From Propionicimonas sp. (GTDB lineage Bacteria; Actinomycetota; Actinomycetes; Propionibacteriales; Propionibacteriaceae), in NCBI RefSeq assembly GCF_029975155.1, contig NZ_JARKPQ010000200.1, positions 1-64,000 on the forward strand: 64,000 nt of DNA, read 5' to 3'. The position numbers and the translations under genes are program-made. Within the stretch, counting starts at the first letter, position 1, and every line of letters starts with the position of its first letter. The notes beneath the pieces are model-generated. The model was not told the origin of the DNA. It ran no database searches and worked only from the letters and a program-made list of their open reading frames with translations. Shown here in pieces: positions 42,594-51,022 of the stretch.

Positions 42594-44084
42594 CTATCCG
42601 GTCGCCGCGGCGTGCTGGCGCGCGGCCAGCGCGTGCGTGATCGAGACCGTCGCCGGGTACAGCTCCCGATACAACGCGTAGAGATCGCGATAGCCTTCCT
42701 CGTTCTCCTGCCTGGGAACGAGCACCCGCGTGGGCGGGTTCCACTCCGCGGCAGAGATCGGCCGCACAAGGCAGGCGGCGAGCCACGCAGCGCCATAGCT
42801 CGCACCGATGGTCTCTCGGGGGATGACCTGTGGACGACCCGTAATGTCACTCACGATCTGGGTCCAGACGTCACCCGCCGTGCCGCCGCCGACGGCCACG
42901 ATCCGGTCGATCTGCCCGCCAGCCGCTTCGATCGCCTCGATGTTGTGCCGCACTGCGAGCCCGGTCGCCTCAAGCGCCGCGCGGTAGAGGTCGCCGCGAG
43001 TGTGGTCGATCGTGAGTCCGGCGAACACGCCCCGGGCCGACGGATCCATCAACGGTGTCCGCTCGCCGGCGAAATACGGCAGCAGCAGGAGGCCGTGAGC
43101 ACCGGGACCGGCCGCGTCGGCCTCCGCGACGAGATCGGCAAAGTCCGGCGAGCCGTACAGCCCCCGCAGCCAGCCGGTGATCGCGCCGGAGGTGGCCATC
43201 CCGCCTGCAACATTGCGGGTGTCCGGGAGCGCGCCGACCGTGCCCCACAGCGAGGGATCACGGACCGGTTCGGTCACCGTGTTGATGAAGAACATCGTCG
43301 TTCCGTACATCAGCATCAGGTCGCCAGGATTGTGTGCATCGACTGAGAGGGCCTCCGACCACGCGTCAATCGTGCCCACCGTGACCGGGATTCCCTGCGG
43401 AAGGCCGGTCGCCCCGGCGGCGGCCGCGGACACCGACCCGGCGACGTCTCCGGCCCAGGCCAGTGGCGGAAGCTCGATCCCGGGCGCGATCTGCGTCGCC
43501 CAAGGCTCGTGCCACGTCCGCGCCTCGATGTCGTACATCGGCGTGCACTGCGATGCCGACTGGTGGTCGAGCACGTAGGTGCCGGTGAGGTTCCAGGCAA
43601 GCCAACTCGCCGGCATGAACAGCCGCCTGGCGCGCCCGTAGACCTCGGGCTCGTGTCTCGCCACCCACGCGATCTTCGGCCCGGCGGCCTGGGTCGAGAG
43701 GATCGAGCCGCAGCGATCCAGGACGGCGGAGTCACCCCCGAGCCGGTCCCGCCACTCACCGATCTCGCGCACGGAGCGCGTGTCGACGCCGTACAAGATC
43801 GCCGGACGGACCGGGACGTCGTCGGCGTCCACGAGCGCCACACACGGCCCCATGCCGCTCACGCCCACCGCCACCACGTTCACGTCTGTGCGCTCCAGGA
43901 GCTCCCGGCTCAGGGAGCAGAACTCCTCCCACCAGACCCCGGGATCCATCTCGACGTGACCGGGATGCGGCCGCTGTACGTCGTGGGCACGGCTTGCCAC
44001 GTCGAGTATCGAACCGTCCAGGCCCGCGAGCACTCCCTTGGTGCTGCCAGTGCCCACGTCGATACCCAGGACTGCGTCGATCAT
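42594..44084 (-). CDS. FGGY-family carbohydrate kinase (xylulokinase-like)
   Basis: 496-residue sugar kinase. N-terminal phosphate loop GIDVGTGSTKGVLAGLDG; FGGY signature regions GERTPLMDPSARGVFAGLT and RIVAVGGGTAGDVWTQIVSDI; catalytic Asp in GTIDAWSEAL. It would phosphorylate the ketose made by the operon dehydrogenase (for example a xylulose or ribulose), but the exact sugar cannot be read. ATG 44084 has AAAGG upstream. It lies directly downstream of the ROK regulator on the same strand. Confidence 0.9.
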   Translation of the reverse strand: MIDAVLGIDVGTGSTKGVLAGLDGSILDVASRAHDVQRPHPGHVEMDPGVWWEEFCSLSRELLERTDVNVVAVGVSGMGPCVALVDADDVPVRPAILYGVDTRSVREIGEWRDRLGGDSAVLDRCGSILSTQAAGPKIAWVARHEPEVYGRARRLFMPASWLAWNLTGTYVLDHQSASQCTPMYDIEARTWHEPWATQIAPGIELPPLAWAGDVAGSVSAAAAGATGLPQGIPVTVGTIDAWSEALSVDAHNPGDLMLMYGTTMFFINTVTEPVRDPSLWGTVGALPDTRNVAGGMATSGAITGWLRGLYGSPDFADLVAEADAAGPGAHGLLLLPYFAGERTPLMDPSARGVFAGLTIDHTRGDLYRAALEATGLAVRHNIEAIEAAGGQIDRIVAVGGGTAGDVWTQIVSDITGRPQVIPRETIGASYGAAWLAACLVRPISAAEWNPPTRVLVPRQENEEGYRDLYALYRELYPATVSITHALAARQHAAATG

Positions 44085-44111
44085 CTTTGACCTTTCAGAA
44101 GAGGTGGCTAG

Positions 44112-45383
44112 TTAGTAGCGGCTGGAAGCATGAATTGAGCCCCGCGGAAGTCCTGCGGCAGCCGCGGCGTCTCCGGCCGGGGACTGGCCGACCGGACCGA
44201 GGTGACCCGTCGGGCGGAGGGCCCGTCCGGACGTGCCGCCAGGAGTGGGCTGGACCGGACCGAGATCCTGGAGGAACTCGTCCACGAGGTAGAGGGCGGC
44301 GCCGGTGGCGATCGGGTGGTTCGTATAGCTGCACGGGATCAAGAAGGTCTCGGAGTGGCTGGCGAGGAAGCTGAGACAGTCAACCTTCGACCGGAGCCCG
44401 TCCATGTGGCGGTCGATGTGCGCCCCCACATCGCCGCCGATGATGATCGTGCAGCCGAACAGCACCCGGATGTTGTGGATCGCCCGGGCCAGGTCGGCGG
44501 TGTAGCGGTCCCACACCTCCGTGATCGCCGGATCGCCTGCGGCGAGACGGTCGAAGAACTCCTGCAAGGAGCCATTGGCCCGGCTCGACAGCACGCTGGC
44601 GTTGCAGTAGGGGTCCACGCACCCCTTCTGCCCGCAGTAGCAGCGCAACCCGTCCACGTGGATCCGCAGGTGCCCGATCTCACCCGCGAACTCACCGTCC
44701 CCCCGGTAGATCTCGTCTCTGATCAGGACGGAGCCGCCGATGCTCTTCGAGAGGCTGATGTAGAACGCGTTCTCGACGGTGTGACTCGGCCAGAACTCGG
44801 CGAGCCCAGCAGCGTCCGAATCGTGTACGAGCCGGGTCTCGAAAGGGATGTACCGGCCGAAGTCGGCAGGCGTGACACCATAGTTGTCGATGACCCGGCC
44901 GTACGTGACCTGACCAGTCGCCTCGCTGATCAGACCCGGCACCGCGACGCCGACGCCGAGCACTCTGTCCCGGTCGATCGATGCCTCGGCGATCGTCGTC
45001 TCCACCTGCTTCCCGACGAACTCGAAGTACTCCTCCGAGCGCTCGAAGTCGCGGAGGGCGTGCCGGCTGAACAGCACCTCGCGGGCGAGATTGATGATCA
45101 CGCACGTGACCCCGTCGCGGGTGATGTCGACCCCCACGGCCAGCCGTCCGTCGGCCACCCACGTGTAGGCGATGGGACTGCGCCCCCCGTTGGCGCCGGA
45201 CGAGAGCTTCGCCCCCTGCGCGACGAGACCGCTGTCGAGGAAATGCGCCACATACTTCGACACGGTCGGGAGGCTGATCCCCAGCACCTGGGCGATTTCG
45301 CCCTTCGTCGTCATTCGCTGCTCACGAATGAAGTCGTAGACCGATCGGCGCGTCCGCTTCTTGATCCCTGACATTGTCGGCAC
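44112..45383 (-). CDS. ROK family transcriptional regulator
   Basis: 423 residues. An N-terminal winged HTH (MTTKGEIAQVLGISLPTVSKYVAHFLD) is followed by a ROK sugar-binding domain with GVGVAVPGLIS, GEIGHLRIHVDG and the zinc motif CYCGQKGCVDPYC. A 45-residue Gly/Ala/Pro-rich tail is unusual. GTG 45383 has GGGAGG about 8 nt upstream and is preferred over ATG 45374. It sits between the transporter and kinase genes of a polyol cassette and is the likely repressor, released by the sugar or its phosphate. Confidence 0.9.
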   Translation of the reverse strand: MPTMSGIKKRTRRSVYDFIREQRMTTKGEIAQVLGISLPTVSKYVAHFLDSGLVAQGAKLSSGANGGRSPIAYTWVADGRLAVGVDITRDGVTCVIINLAREVLFSRHALRDFERSEEYFEFVGKQVETTIAEASIDRDRVLGVGVAVPGLISEATGQVTYGRVIDNYGVTPADFGRYIPFETRLVHDSDAAGLAEFWPSHTVENAFYISLSKSIGGSVLIRDEIYRGDGEFAGEIGHLRIHVDGLRCYCGQKGCVDPYCNASVLSSRANGSLQEFFDRLAAGDPAITEVWDRYTADLARAIHNIRVLFGCTIIIGGDVGAHIDRHMDGLRSKVDCLSFLASHSETFLIPCSYTNHPIATGAALYLVDEFLQDLGPVQPTPGGTSGRALRPTGHLGPVGQSPAGDAAAAAGLPRGSIHASSRY

Positions 45384-45620
45384 TGGATCCGCCTCCCGGT
45401 TGATGGTTGTCGGTCCGGGGACCCGCCGCACGGCGCAGGCATAGTGTCCCTCAGTCGGTTCCACCCTAGTGAGTCGGGGTACCCTCGCCTGCCCTCTGTC
45501 GAACCGCGCCCTACCGGACCCGCGACGGTACGGGCGCTGCGGGGCACGGCGGTCGGTCCTGCGATTCATCGAAGGCGCCACGACGTCCCCCTCTTCACTT
45601 CTCGGCTTCCGAATTCCACG
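45384..45620. other. Gap between permease and ROK gene
   Basis: 237 bp, no gene recognised. It should contain the promoter of the ROK-kinase pair; no clear operator resembling the 50204-50215 dyad was found here. Confidence 0.5.
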
Positions 45621-46586
45621 TCAGGAACGACGGGCGTAGTACAGGTTCCTGAGCGCGTCGATCAGCACTGCGACAAAGATCATCAGGCCGCCGGCCAGGG
45701 TGATCAGCGTGGACTGGATGCCGAGGATCGCGAGGCCGACCTGGATGACCGTGAGCAGCAGCGTGCCGGCAAGGACACCGATCATGCTGCCCTTGCCGCC
45801 GGTGAGGCTGATGCCACCGATCACGGCGGCCGCGATGACCTGCATCTCGTACGTGGTGCCGAAGGACGACGTCACCGCGCCCATGTAACCCGACAGCAGC
45901 CAGCCGGCGAGGCCGGAGAGCAGACCCGACACGACGTAGGCCCAGATCTTCACCGAGTCCACGTTGATGCCGGCGATATAGGCCGAGCGGTAGTTGCCGC
46001 CGACCGCGAACAGCGCACGACCGAACCGGGTGCGCTCCCAGATCACGTAGAAGACAGCGAACACCGCGATCAGCACCAGCGGCAGGGCTGGGAACTCGCC
46101 GATCTTGCCCTGGCTGACGAACTTGTAGGCATCGGGGAGTTGCGAAATGGTGGTGCCGCCGGTGATGGCGAGCAGCCCACCCTGGAGCACCATGTTCATC
46201 GCAAGGGTCGCGATCAACGCGTTGGCCCTGAGCTTGGTGACCACCAGTCCGTTGACGAGGCCGATCAGTCCGCCCATCACCAGGATCACTCCGATGGCGA
46301 GCGGCACCGGGAGCCCCGCCTTCATCGCGGACACTCCGACCAGCGCCGAGAACCCGGCAGTGCCGACCGTGGCGAGGTTGATGTCGCCCAACAGGATCAC
46401 CATGGAGATGGCGACGGCGAGCAGACCGAGGACGGTCGCCTGGACGAGGATGTTCGACAGGATCCCGAACGAGTAGAAGGACGGCTTGAACAGGCCCATG
46501 ATGACGATGGCGAGGACCAGGAGGATCCACACCGCCTGGCTCATGCAGACGTCAATGATCCTTCTGACGGTGGACGTGGCTGTCAT
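45621..46586 (-). CDS. ABC sugar transporter permease (RbsC-like)
   Basis: 321 residues with about eight to ten TM helices. The family segment VAISMVILLGDINLATVGTAGFSALVG and the EAA-like AVGGNYRSAYIAGINVDSVKIWAYV are typical of the ribose/polyol (CUT2) permeases, as is ISLTGGKGSMIGVLAGTLLLTVI. ATG 46586 overlaps the ATPase stop by ATGA. Probably forms a homodimer with the RbsA-like ATPase. Confidence 0.93.
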   Translation of the reverse strand: MTATSTVRRIIDVCMSQAVWILLVLAIVIMGLFKPSFYSFGILSNILVQATVLGLLAVAISMVILLGDINLATVGTAGFSALVGVSAMKAGLPVPLAIGVILVMGGLIGLVNGLVVTKLRANALIATLAMNMVLQGGLLAITGGTTISQLPDAYKFVSQGKIGEFPALPLVLIAVFAVFYVIWERTRFGRALFAVGGNYRSAYIAGINVDSVKIWAYVVSGLLSGLAGWLLSGYMGAVTSSFGTTYEMQVIAAAVIGGISLTGGKGSMIGVLAGTLLLTVIQVGLAILGIQSTLITLAGGLMIFVAVLIDALRNLYYARRS

Positions 46587-48106
46587 TTCTGATCTGCTTC
46601 CTTTTCGCGGTCCCTGATCGCGGTGAGCTCATCGATGCTGATGTCGGTGTTCTGCAGTACCGTCACCACGCGGCCGTCGTCGAAGAAGGCGAGCCGGTCC
46701 GCCACTCGCAGCAGTTCCTCGTAGTCGTTGGTGAGGTAGATGGTGCTCATGCCGGCGCGCGTGAGCGCGAGCACCGTGGAGATGATCTCCTCCCGGCTCT
46801 TGATGTCGATGCCGACGGTCGGCTCGTCCAGGATGAGGAGCCGCGGATCGGTGGCCAGCAACCGGCTGACGATCACCTTCTGCTGGTTCCCGCCGGAGAG
46901 GCTGTCGATGGGGTCGTCGACCGAGTTGCACTTGATCTTCAGCTCGTCGCGGTAGCGCTCGGCCAGCTTGCGCCGGCCGCTGAGGTCGATGAACCCGCCC
47001 CACCGGCGGAGCTTGCCGGGATAGCTGCTGATGCCGATGTTCTCGTTCGTGTCGAGCGTCGGCATGATGCCCTCGCGGTGACGGTCGAACGAGATGTAGG
47101 AGATGCCGAGCCCGATGGCTTCGCGCGGGCTCGAGATGTGCAACTGCCGGCCGTCGCAGATCATCGTCCCGGCGGTCAGTTGCCCGAGGCCGAACAGGGC
47201 CCGGCAGAACTCGCGCGCTCCTGAGCCCGGGAATCCGACCACGCCGAGGATCTCTCCGGAACGCACCGTCAGCGAGACACCGTTCAGGTCTTTGCTGTGA
47301 AGATCGAGCACCTCGAGGAAGTCCTCGCCCCCGCCGGGCACGGCACCCGGTTCGCGCTGGGTCAACCGGACGTCTTCTCCTGCGACGAGGCTCGCCAGGT
47401 GCGCCTCGGAGACCTCGGCACCGGTGTCCACTCCGAACAGCTGGCCGTCTCGCAGCACCGTGATCCCGTCGGAGAGTTCGAGAACCTCGCCAAGATAGTG
47501 GGAGATGAAGATGAAGGCGGTGCCCGACTCCTTGAGCCGGCGCACGAACACGAACAGTTCCGCCCGCTCCCGGTTGGTGAGCGCCGTCGTGGGCTCGTCG
47601 AGGATGATCAGCTTCGCCCCGCTGTGCATCGCCCGGATGATGTTCAGCTTGCGGGCGTCGATCGAACTGAGCTCGCGAACCTTGGTCCGGGGATCGACGG
47701 TGAGCCCGTACTCGGCCAGTTCTTCCGCCGCCACCCGGTTTATGGTCTTCCAGTCGACGAGGCCACCGCGGGTCGGCAGCACGCCGGAGAAGATGTTCTC
47801 CGCGACCGACAGATCCGGGAACGAGTTCTCGTGCTGCGGCACCAGCCGAATTCCCAGTTCCTGCCGCTCGAAGATGTTGAGCGCGCGAAGGTCCTTGCCC
47901 TCGAAGATCACCTCACCGGTGCTCGGCGGATAGATGCCGGCGATGATGTTGACGAGGGTCGACTTCCCCGCCCCGTTCCGGCCGAGCAGCGAGTGGATCT
48001 CGCCCGACCTGATCTCGAGGTTGGCGTCGGCCAGCGCTCGGGTCGCACCGAAGACCTTTGAAACGCCGCGAACCTGCAACAGCGCGTCTTTCTTGCTCAC
48101 ACGCAA
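46583..48106 (-). CDS. ABC sugar transporter ATP-binding protein, double NBD (RbsA-like)
   Basis: 507 residues with two nucleotide-binding domains. NBD1: Walker A LGRNGAGKST, Walker B LIILDEPT, but the signature reads LSSIDARK instead of a normal LSGGQ. NBD2: a degenerate Walker A GFPGSGAREF, intact signature LSGGNQQK, Walker B LLILDEPT. The asymmetry in NBD2 is normal for CUT2 ATPases; the altered NBD1 signature is more unusual. Overlaps the permease by four bases. Separated from the binding-protein gene by a hairpin. Confidence 0.93.
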   Translation of the reverse strand: MRVSKKDALLQVRGVSKVFGATRALADANLEIRSGEIHSLLGRNGAGKSTLVNIIAGIYPPSTGEVIFEGKDLRALNIFERQELGIRLVPQHENSFPDLSVAENIFSGVLPTRGGLVDWKTINRVAAEELAEYGLTVDPRTKVRELSSIDARKLNIIRAMHSGAKLIILDEPTTALTNRERAELFVFVRRLKESGTAFIFISHYLGEVLELSDGITVLRDGQLFGVDTGAEVSEAHLASLVAGEDVRLTQREPGAVPGGGEDFLEVLDLHSKDLNGVSLTVRSGEILGVVGFPGSGAREFCRALFGLGQLTAGTMICDGRQLHISSPREAIGLGISYISFDRHREGIMPTLDTNENIGISSYPGKLRRWGGFIDLSGRRKLAERYRDELKIKCNSVDDPIDSLSGGNQQKVIVSRLLATDPRLLILDEPTVGIDIKSREEIISTVLALTRAGMSTIYLTNDYEELLRVADRLAFFDDGRVVTVLQNTDISIDELTAIRDREKEADQK

Positions 48107-48128
48107 CTCCTTCGCTCTGGAGCCGGCT

Positions 48129-48158
48129 GTGGTATCGCGACGAGGCGCGCGATACCAC
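48129..48158 (-). terminator. Hairpin between binding-protein and ATPase genes
   Basis: GTGGTATCGCG (48129-48139) pairs perfectly with CGCGATACCAC (48148-48158). On the operon mRNA it lies just after the binding-protein stop and about 20 nt before the ATPase start. Such stems commonly protect the 5' gene and reduce readthrough, giving excess binding protein. Confidence 0.7.
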
Positions 48159-48173
48159 CGCGGCGGAGGTGGG

Positions 48174-49268
48174 TCACTTGCCCGCGTTGCCCCAGATCAG
48201 CGGGTTGTCGGCGGAACTCGCATCGACAGCGATGGGGTCGAGCATCACGGTCGCACCGGTGTCACCCGAGGTGAAGGTGACCTCCTTGTTGAGGTACTGG
48301 CCCTTCGGGGTGAAGGTTCCGGACGTCGGCACCGGCTTGCCCTGCATCGGGTAGGCCTGCAGAATCTCGGTGGCGATGCCGCCGACGCCATAGACGTCGA
48401 TCGCGATCTCGATGTCGACGTAGCCCTCCTTGACCAGCTTGAGGATGTCTCCGAGGCCGTCATGGGAGATGATCATGACGTGGCCGTCGCTGCCGGCCTT
48501 GTGCCACAGATCGTTGGTCTTGAGGGACTCGATGACACCGAGCGTCGCGGTGTCGGTCGGGGTGTTGACCAGATCGATCGTCTTGTTCGACGCCTTGGCG
48601 TCCGCGAGCACGTTGTTCAGGGCGCTGGTGGCCTTGTCCGCCTGCGGGGCTCCGAGCACCGAGATCAGCTCGATGTTCGGGTGCTTCTTGATCTCGGCCT
48701 CGAAACCCTGCGAGCGTTCCTTGAACACCTGTGAGACGACCTCGCCGTAGAGGTTGACCACGGCGCCCTTCGGCTCGCCGTACTTCTTGGTCAGGAGCTC
48801 GACGGCCTTCTCACCGGCCATCTGCCCGGACTTGATGCTGTCGAACAGCACTGCGACGTCGGCCTTCGCGTTGTTCGCCTTGTTGTCGATCACCGCGATC
48901 GGGATCTTGGCCTCGTTGGCCTTGGCCATCACGTCCGAGATGCTGTCGCTGTCGTACGGGTTGGCCACGATGGCGGCGGGCTTGATGTTCTGCACCAGGT
49001 TGTTCAGCTGGTCGTTCTGCTTTGCGGCATCGGCCTCGGCCACGACGACCTTGCCGTCGAAGCCGAGCAGCTTGGCTGCGTTCGTGACCCCTTCGGCCAT
49101 GGCGACGTGGACCAGTTCGGTGGAGTTCTTGGTGGAGTACCAGATCTCCTTGGACTGGCCGGCGGCCGCACCCGAGTTGGTGGCGCCCGGCGTTTCCGCC
49201 GACCCACAGGCGGCCAGGGGAAGGGCCGCGACAGCCACGGCTACCACAACGGCAAGCTTCTTGCGCAT
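48174..49268 (-). CDS. Sugar ABC transporter substrate-binding lipoprotein
   Basis: 364 residues. Type II signal peptide with lipobox LAAC (Cys21), then a periplasmic-binding-protein-like fold of the ribose-binding class: VAMAEGVTNAAKLLGFDGKV, the QNDQLNNLVQNIKPAAIVAN domain-1 core, and DGHVMIISHDGLGDILKLVKEG. It would be anchored to the outer membrane face and deliver a polyol or sugar to the RbsC-like permease. Ligand not predictable. Confidence 0.93.
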   Translation of the reverse strand: MRKKLAVVVAVAVAALPLAACGSAETPGATNSGAAAGQSKEIWYSTKNSTELVHVAMAEGVTNAAKLLGFDGKVVVAEADAAKQNDQLNNLVQNIKPAAIVANPYDSDSISDVMAKANEAKIPIAVIDNKANNAKADVAVLFDSIKSGQMAGEKAVELLTKKYGEPKGAVVNLYGEVVSQVFKERSQGFEAEIKKHPNIELISVLGAPQADKATSALNNVLADAKASNKTIDLVNTPTDTATLGVIESLKTNDLWHKAGSDGHVMIISHDGLGDILKLVKEGYVDIEIAIDVYGVGGIATEILQAYPMQGKPVPTSGTFTPKGQYLNKEVTFTSGDTGATVMLDPIAVDASSADNPLIWGNAGK

Positions 49269-49307
49269 GCGAATCTCCTTTGAATCGTTGGTTCTCGGTA
49301 ATGCTCT

Positions 49308-49327
49308 GCCCGGCCGCGGTGCCGGGC
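49308..49327 (-). terminator. Hairpin between SDR and binding-protein genes
   Basis: GCCCGG (49308-49313) and CCGGGC (49322-49327) form a short GC stem in the 100-nt gap. No U-run. It may be an attenuator or mRNA-processing element within the operon. Confidence 0.45.
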
Positions 49328-49368
49328 GGGGGTGTCTGCTCCGCCCGAATGGACGAGACGGGGATCGG

Positions 49369-50130
49369 TCAGACGACGGTGAAGCAGCCGTCGATGATCA
49401 GGTCGGCGCCCGAGGTGTAGGTCGAGGCGTCAGAGAGCAGGTAGATCACGGCACCGGCAAGTTCTTCCGGCGTCCCCATCCGCTTGAAGGGGATCATCTC
49501 GGTCCAGATCTCGCGCCAGTCCTCACGAACGTTCCCGGTCATCTCCGTGTGGATGTAGCCGGGACTGATCGAGTTCACCCGGATGCCCAGGGGTGCCCAT
49601 TCGACGGCCAGTGACTTGGTCAGATGGGCCACCCCCGCCTTGGACGCGTTGTAGGAGGCCTGGCCCTGCGGGATGTTCACGATCGTGCCCGACATCGACG
49701 CCGTGTTCACGATGTTGCCCGACTTGCCCGCCGCGAGCAGGTGGCGCGCGAACGCCTGCGCCACGAAGAAGATGCCGTTGAGGTTGACGTCGATGACCCT
49801 GGTGAAGTCGGCGGGCGTGCAGTCGAGCGCCGGCTTGTGCAGGCAGATGCCGGCGTTGTTGAACAAGAGGTCGAGCGTGCCCAATTGCTGGGCCGCTTCC
49901 TCGATCGTGCGTCCCACCGCCTCCGGGTCGGTGACGTCGCAGGTCAGGGCAACCGCACGCACCCCATGCCGGTCCACAAGCTCGGCGGCGACCGCGGACG
50001 CATCGGCCACGTCGATGATGGCGATGTCGGATCCCTGCTCGGCGAGGGCGTTCGCCACCACCTTGCCGATGCCCTGGCGACCGCCCGTCACCACGGTCAC
50101 CTTGCCGTTCAGAGAAAAGCGATTACTCAC
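49369..50130 (-). CDS. SDR-family polyol/sugar dehydrogenase
   Basis: 253-residue NAD(P)-dependent classical short-chain dehydrogenase. Cofactor motif VTGGRQGIGKV, NNAG at about residue 87, and catalytic Ser-Tyr-Lys in NTASMSG and ASYNASKAG. The acidic IIDVADA after strand 2 suggests NAD rather than NADP. As the first gene of the transporter operon, with an FGGY kinase nearby, it most likely oxidises an imported polyol to a ketose (inference). GTG 50130 has GGAGG at ideal spacing; seven upstream codons are not needed. Confidence 0.9.
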   Translation of the reverse strand: MSNRFSLNGKVTVVTGGRQGIGKVVANALAEQGSDIAIIDVADASAVAAELVDRHGVRAVALTCDVTDPEAVGRTIEEAAQQLGTLDLLFNNAGICLHKPALDCTPADFTRVIDVNLNGIFFVAQAFARHLLAAGKSGNIVNTASMSGTIVNIPQGQASYNASKAGVAHLTKSLAVEWAPLGIRVNSISPGYIHTEMTGNVREDWREIWTEMIPFKRMGTPEELAGAVIYLLSDASTYTSGADLIIDGCFTVV

Positions 50131-50203
50131 GTTGGCCTCCAACTCTCGCACCCTTGCGCTCCGAACCGGCCACCTCGATGTGGCCTCTCAAGTTCGGAAA
50201 GTG

Positions 50204-50245
50204 GTTTCGTAAAACAGGATAAATAACTGCGCTCGAGTGTGTCAA
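50204..50245 (-). promoter_or_regulatory. Promoter and operator of the polyol operon
   Basis: On the minus strand, -35 TTGACA (50240-50245), an 18-nt spacer and -10 TATCCT (50216-50221) form a good sigma-70-type promoter. Directly after the -10 lies a dyad GTTTTACGAAAC (50204-50215) covering the expected start site, well placed for repression by the ROK protein. About 75 nt of leader precede the SDR start. Confidence 0.7.
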
Positions 50246-50403
50246 GGGCCTGGCGGACCCCCCCTGCGCACAGCGTGAACAGTCCTCGGGCGAGCACGCG
50301 GCGATCAGACCGTGGTCCCACCGATGGTCTCTGCGGTGCCAGGACAGGGTCTGACAGGCAAGAAGAGTCCGCGCGCGATCGCGAACGGCCGCTCAGGCGG
50401 GGA

Positions 50404-50943
50404 TCAGCTGCGGTGCACGCGGCCCAGGCCGCCGGCGGGCTCGGGCGGGGTGACCGGACGGAGGGAGCTCAACAGCCGCTCGAACACGCTCCGGACGCCG
50501 GTCCGCTCACCGACCACGGCGCGGTCGAGGTCGAGCCGCCACAGCCGGTCGTCGAGGCCCCGGGTGAACCCGACCGCCCGCAGGAAGTCGCGGGGCGGCG
50601 CCTCGCAGCGCACGTGCTGGCGGCTGCCGCGGGCGACGATCACCCGTCCCTTCTGGTTCACCAGGCCGGCGGCGGCCGCCTGTACGAGCTGGCGTCCGTA
50701 GCCGGATCCGGTGTGCCCCGGACGCACCCAGGCGCAGGTCACCATGGCCTGGGTGGCGTCCTCCAGCGGCGCGAGGAGCAACAGGCCGGCGACCTCGTCC
50801 GCCGTGGTCAGCTTCACGCCGCACCAGCCCCACACCGTGGCCGCCTGTGCAGCCCATGGCGTGTCGGGACCGGCGGTCCGTCCGCAGTAGGGGCAGGCGA
50901 GGCCCGAGAGCTCGGTCAGCGTGACCATCGACAGTCTCGGCAT
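50404..50943 (-). CDS. GNAT-family N-acetyltransferase
   Basis: 179 residues. A short N-terminal Cys motif (LACPYCGR) precedes a GNAT fold: the VTCAWVRPGHTGSGYGRQLVQAAAAGL segment contains the acetyl-CoA loop (R-x-x-G-x-G-x-G/A type), and RDFLRAVGFTRG is the late beta-bulge motif. A conserved GNAT-like gene of this kind is found near parB in many actinobacteria. ATG 50943 follows GGGGGTGG. Divergent from the aminotransferase gene. Substrate unknown. Confidence 0.8.
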   Translation of the reverse strand: MPRLSMVTLTELSGLACPYCGRTAGPDTPWAAQAATVWGWCGVKLTTADEVAGLLLLAPLEDATQAMVTCAWVRPGHTGSGYGRQLVQAAAAGLVNQKGRVIVARGSRQHVRCEAPPRDFLRAVGFTRGLDDRLWRLDLDRAVVGERTGVRSVFERLLSSLRPVTPPEPAGGLGRVHRS

Positions 50944-51022
50944 GCCACCCCCGGGGACGCGATCACCACCAGAACTGGTGGGTCGGTTTCATCCTAGGCC
51001 CGCTGTGCGGCAGTCTGGTGCG

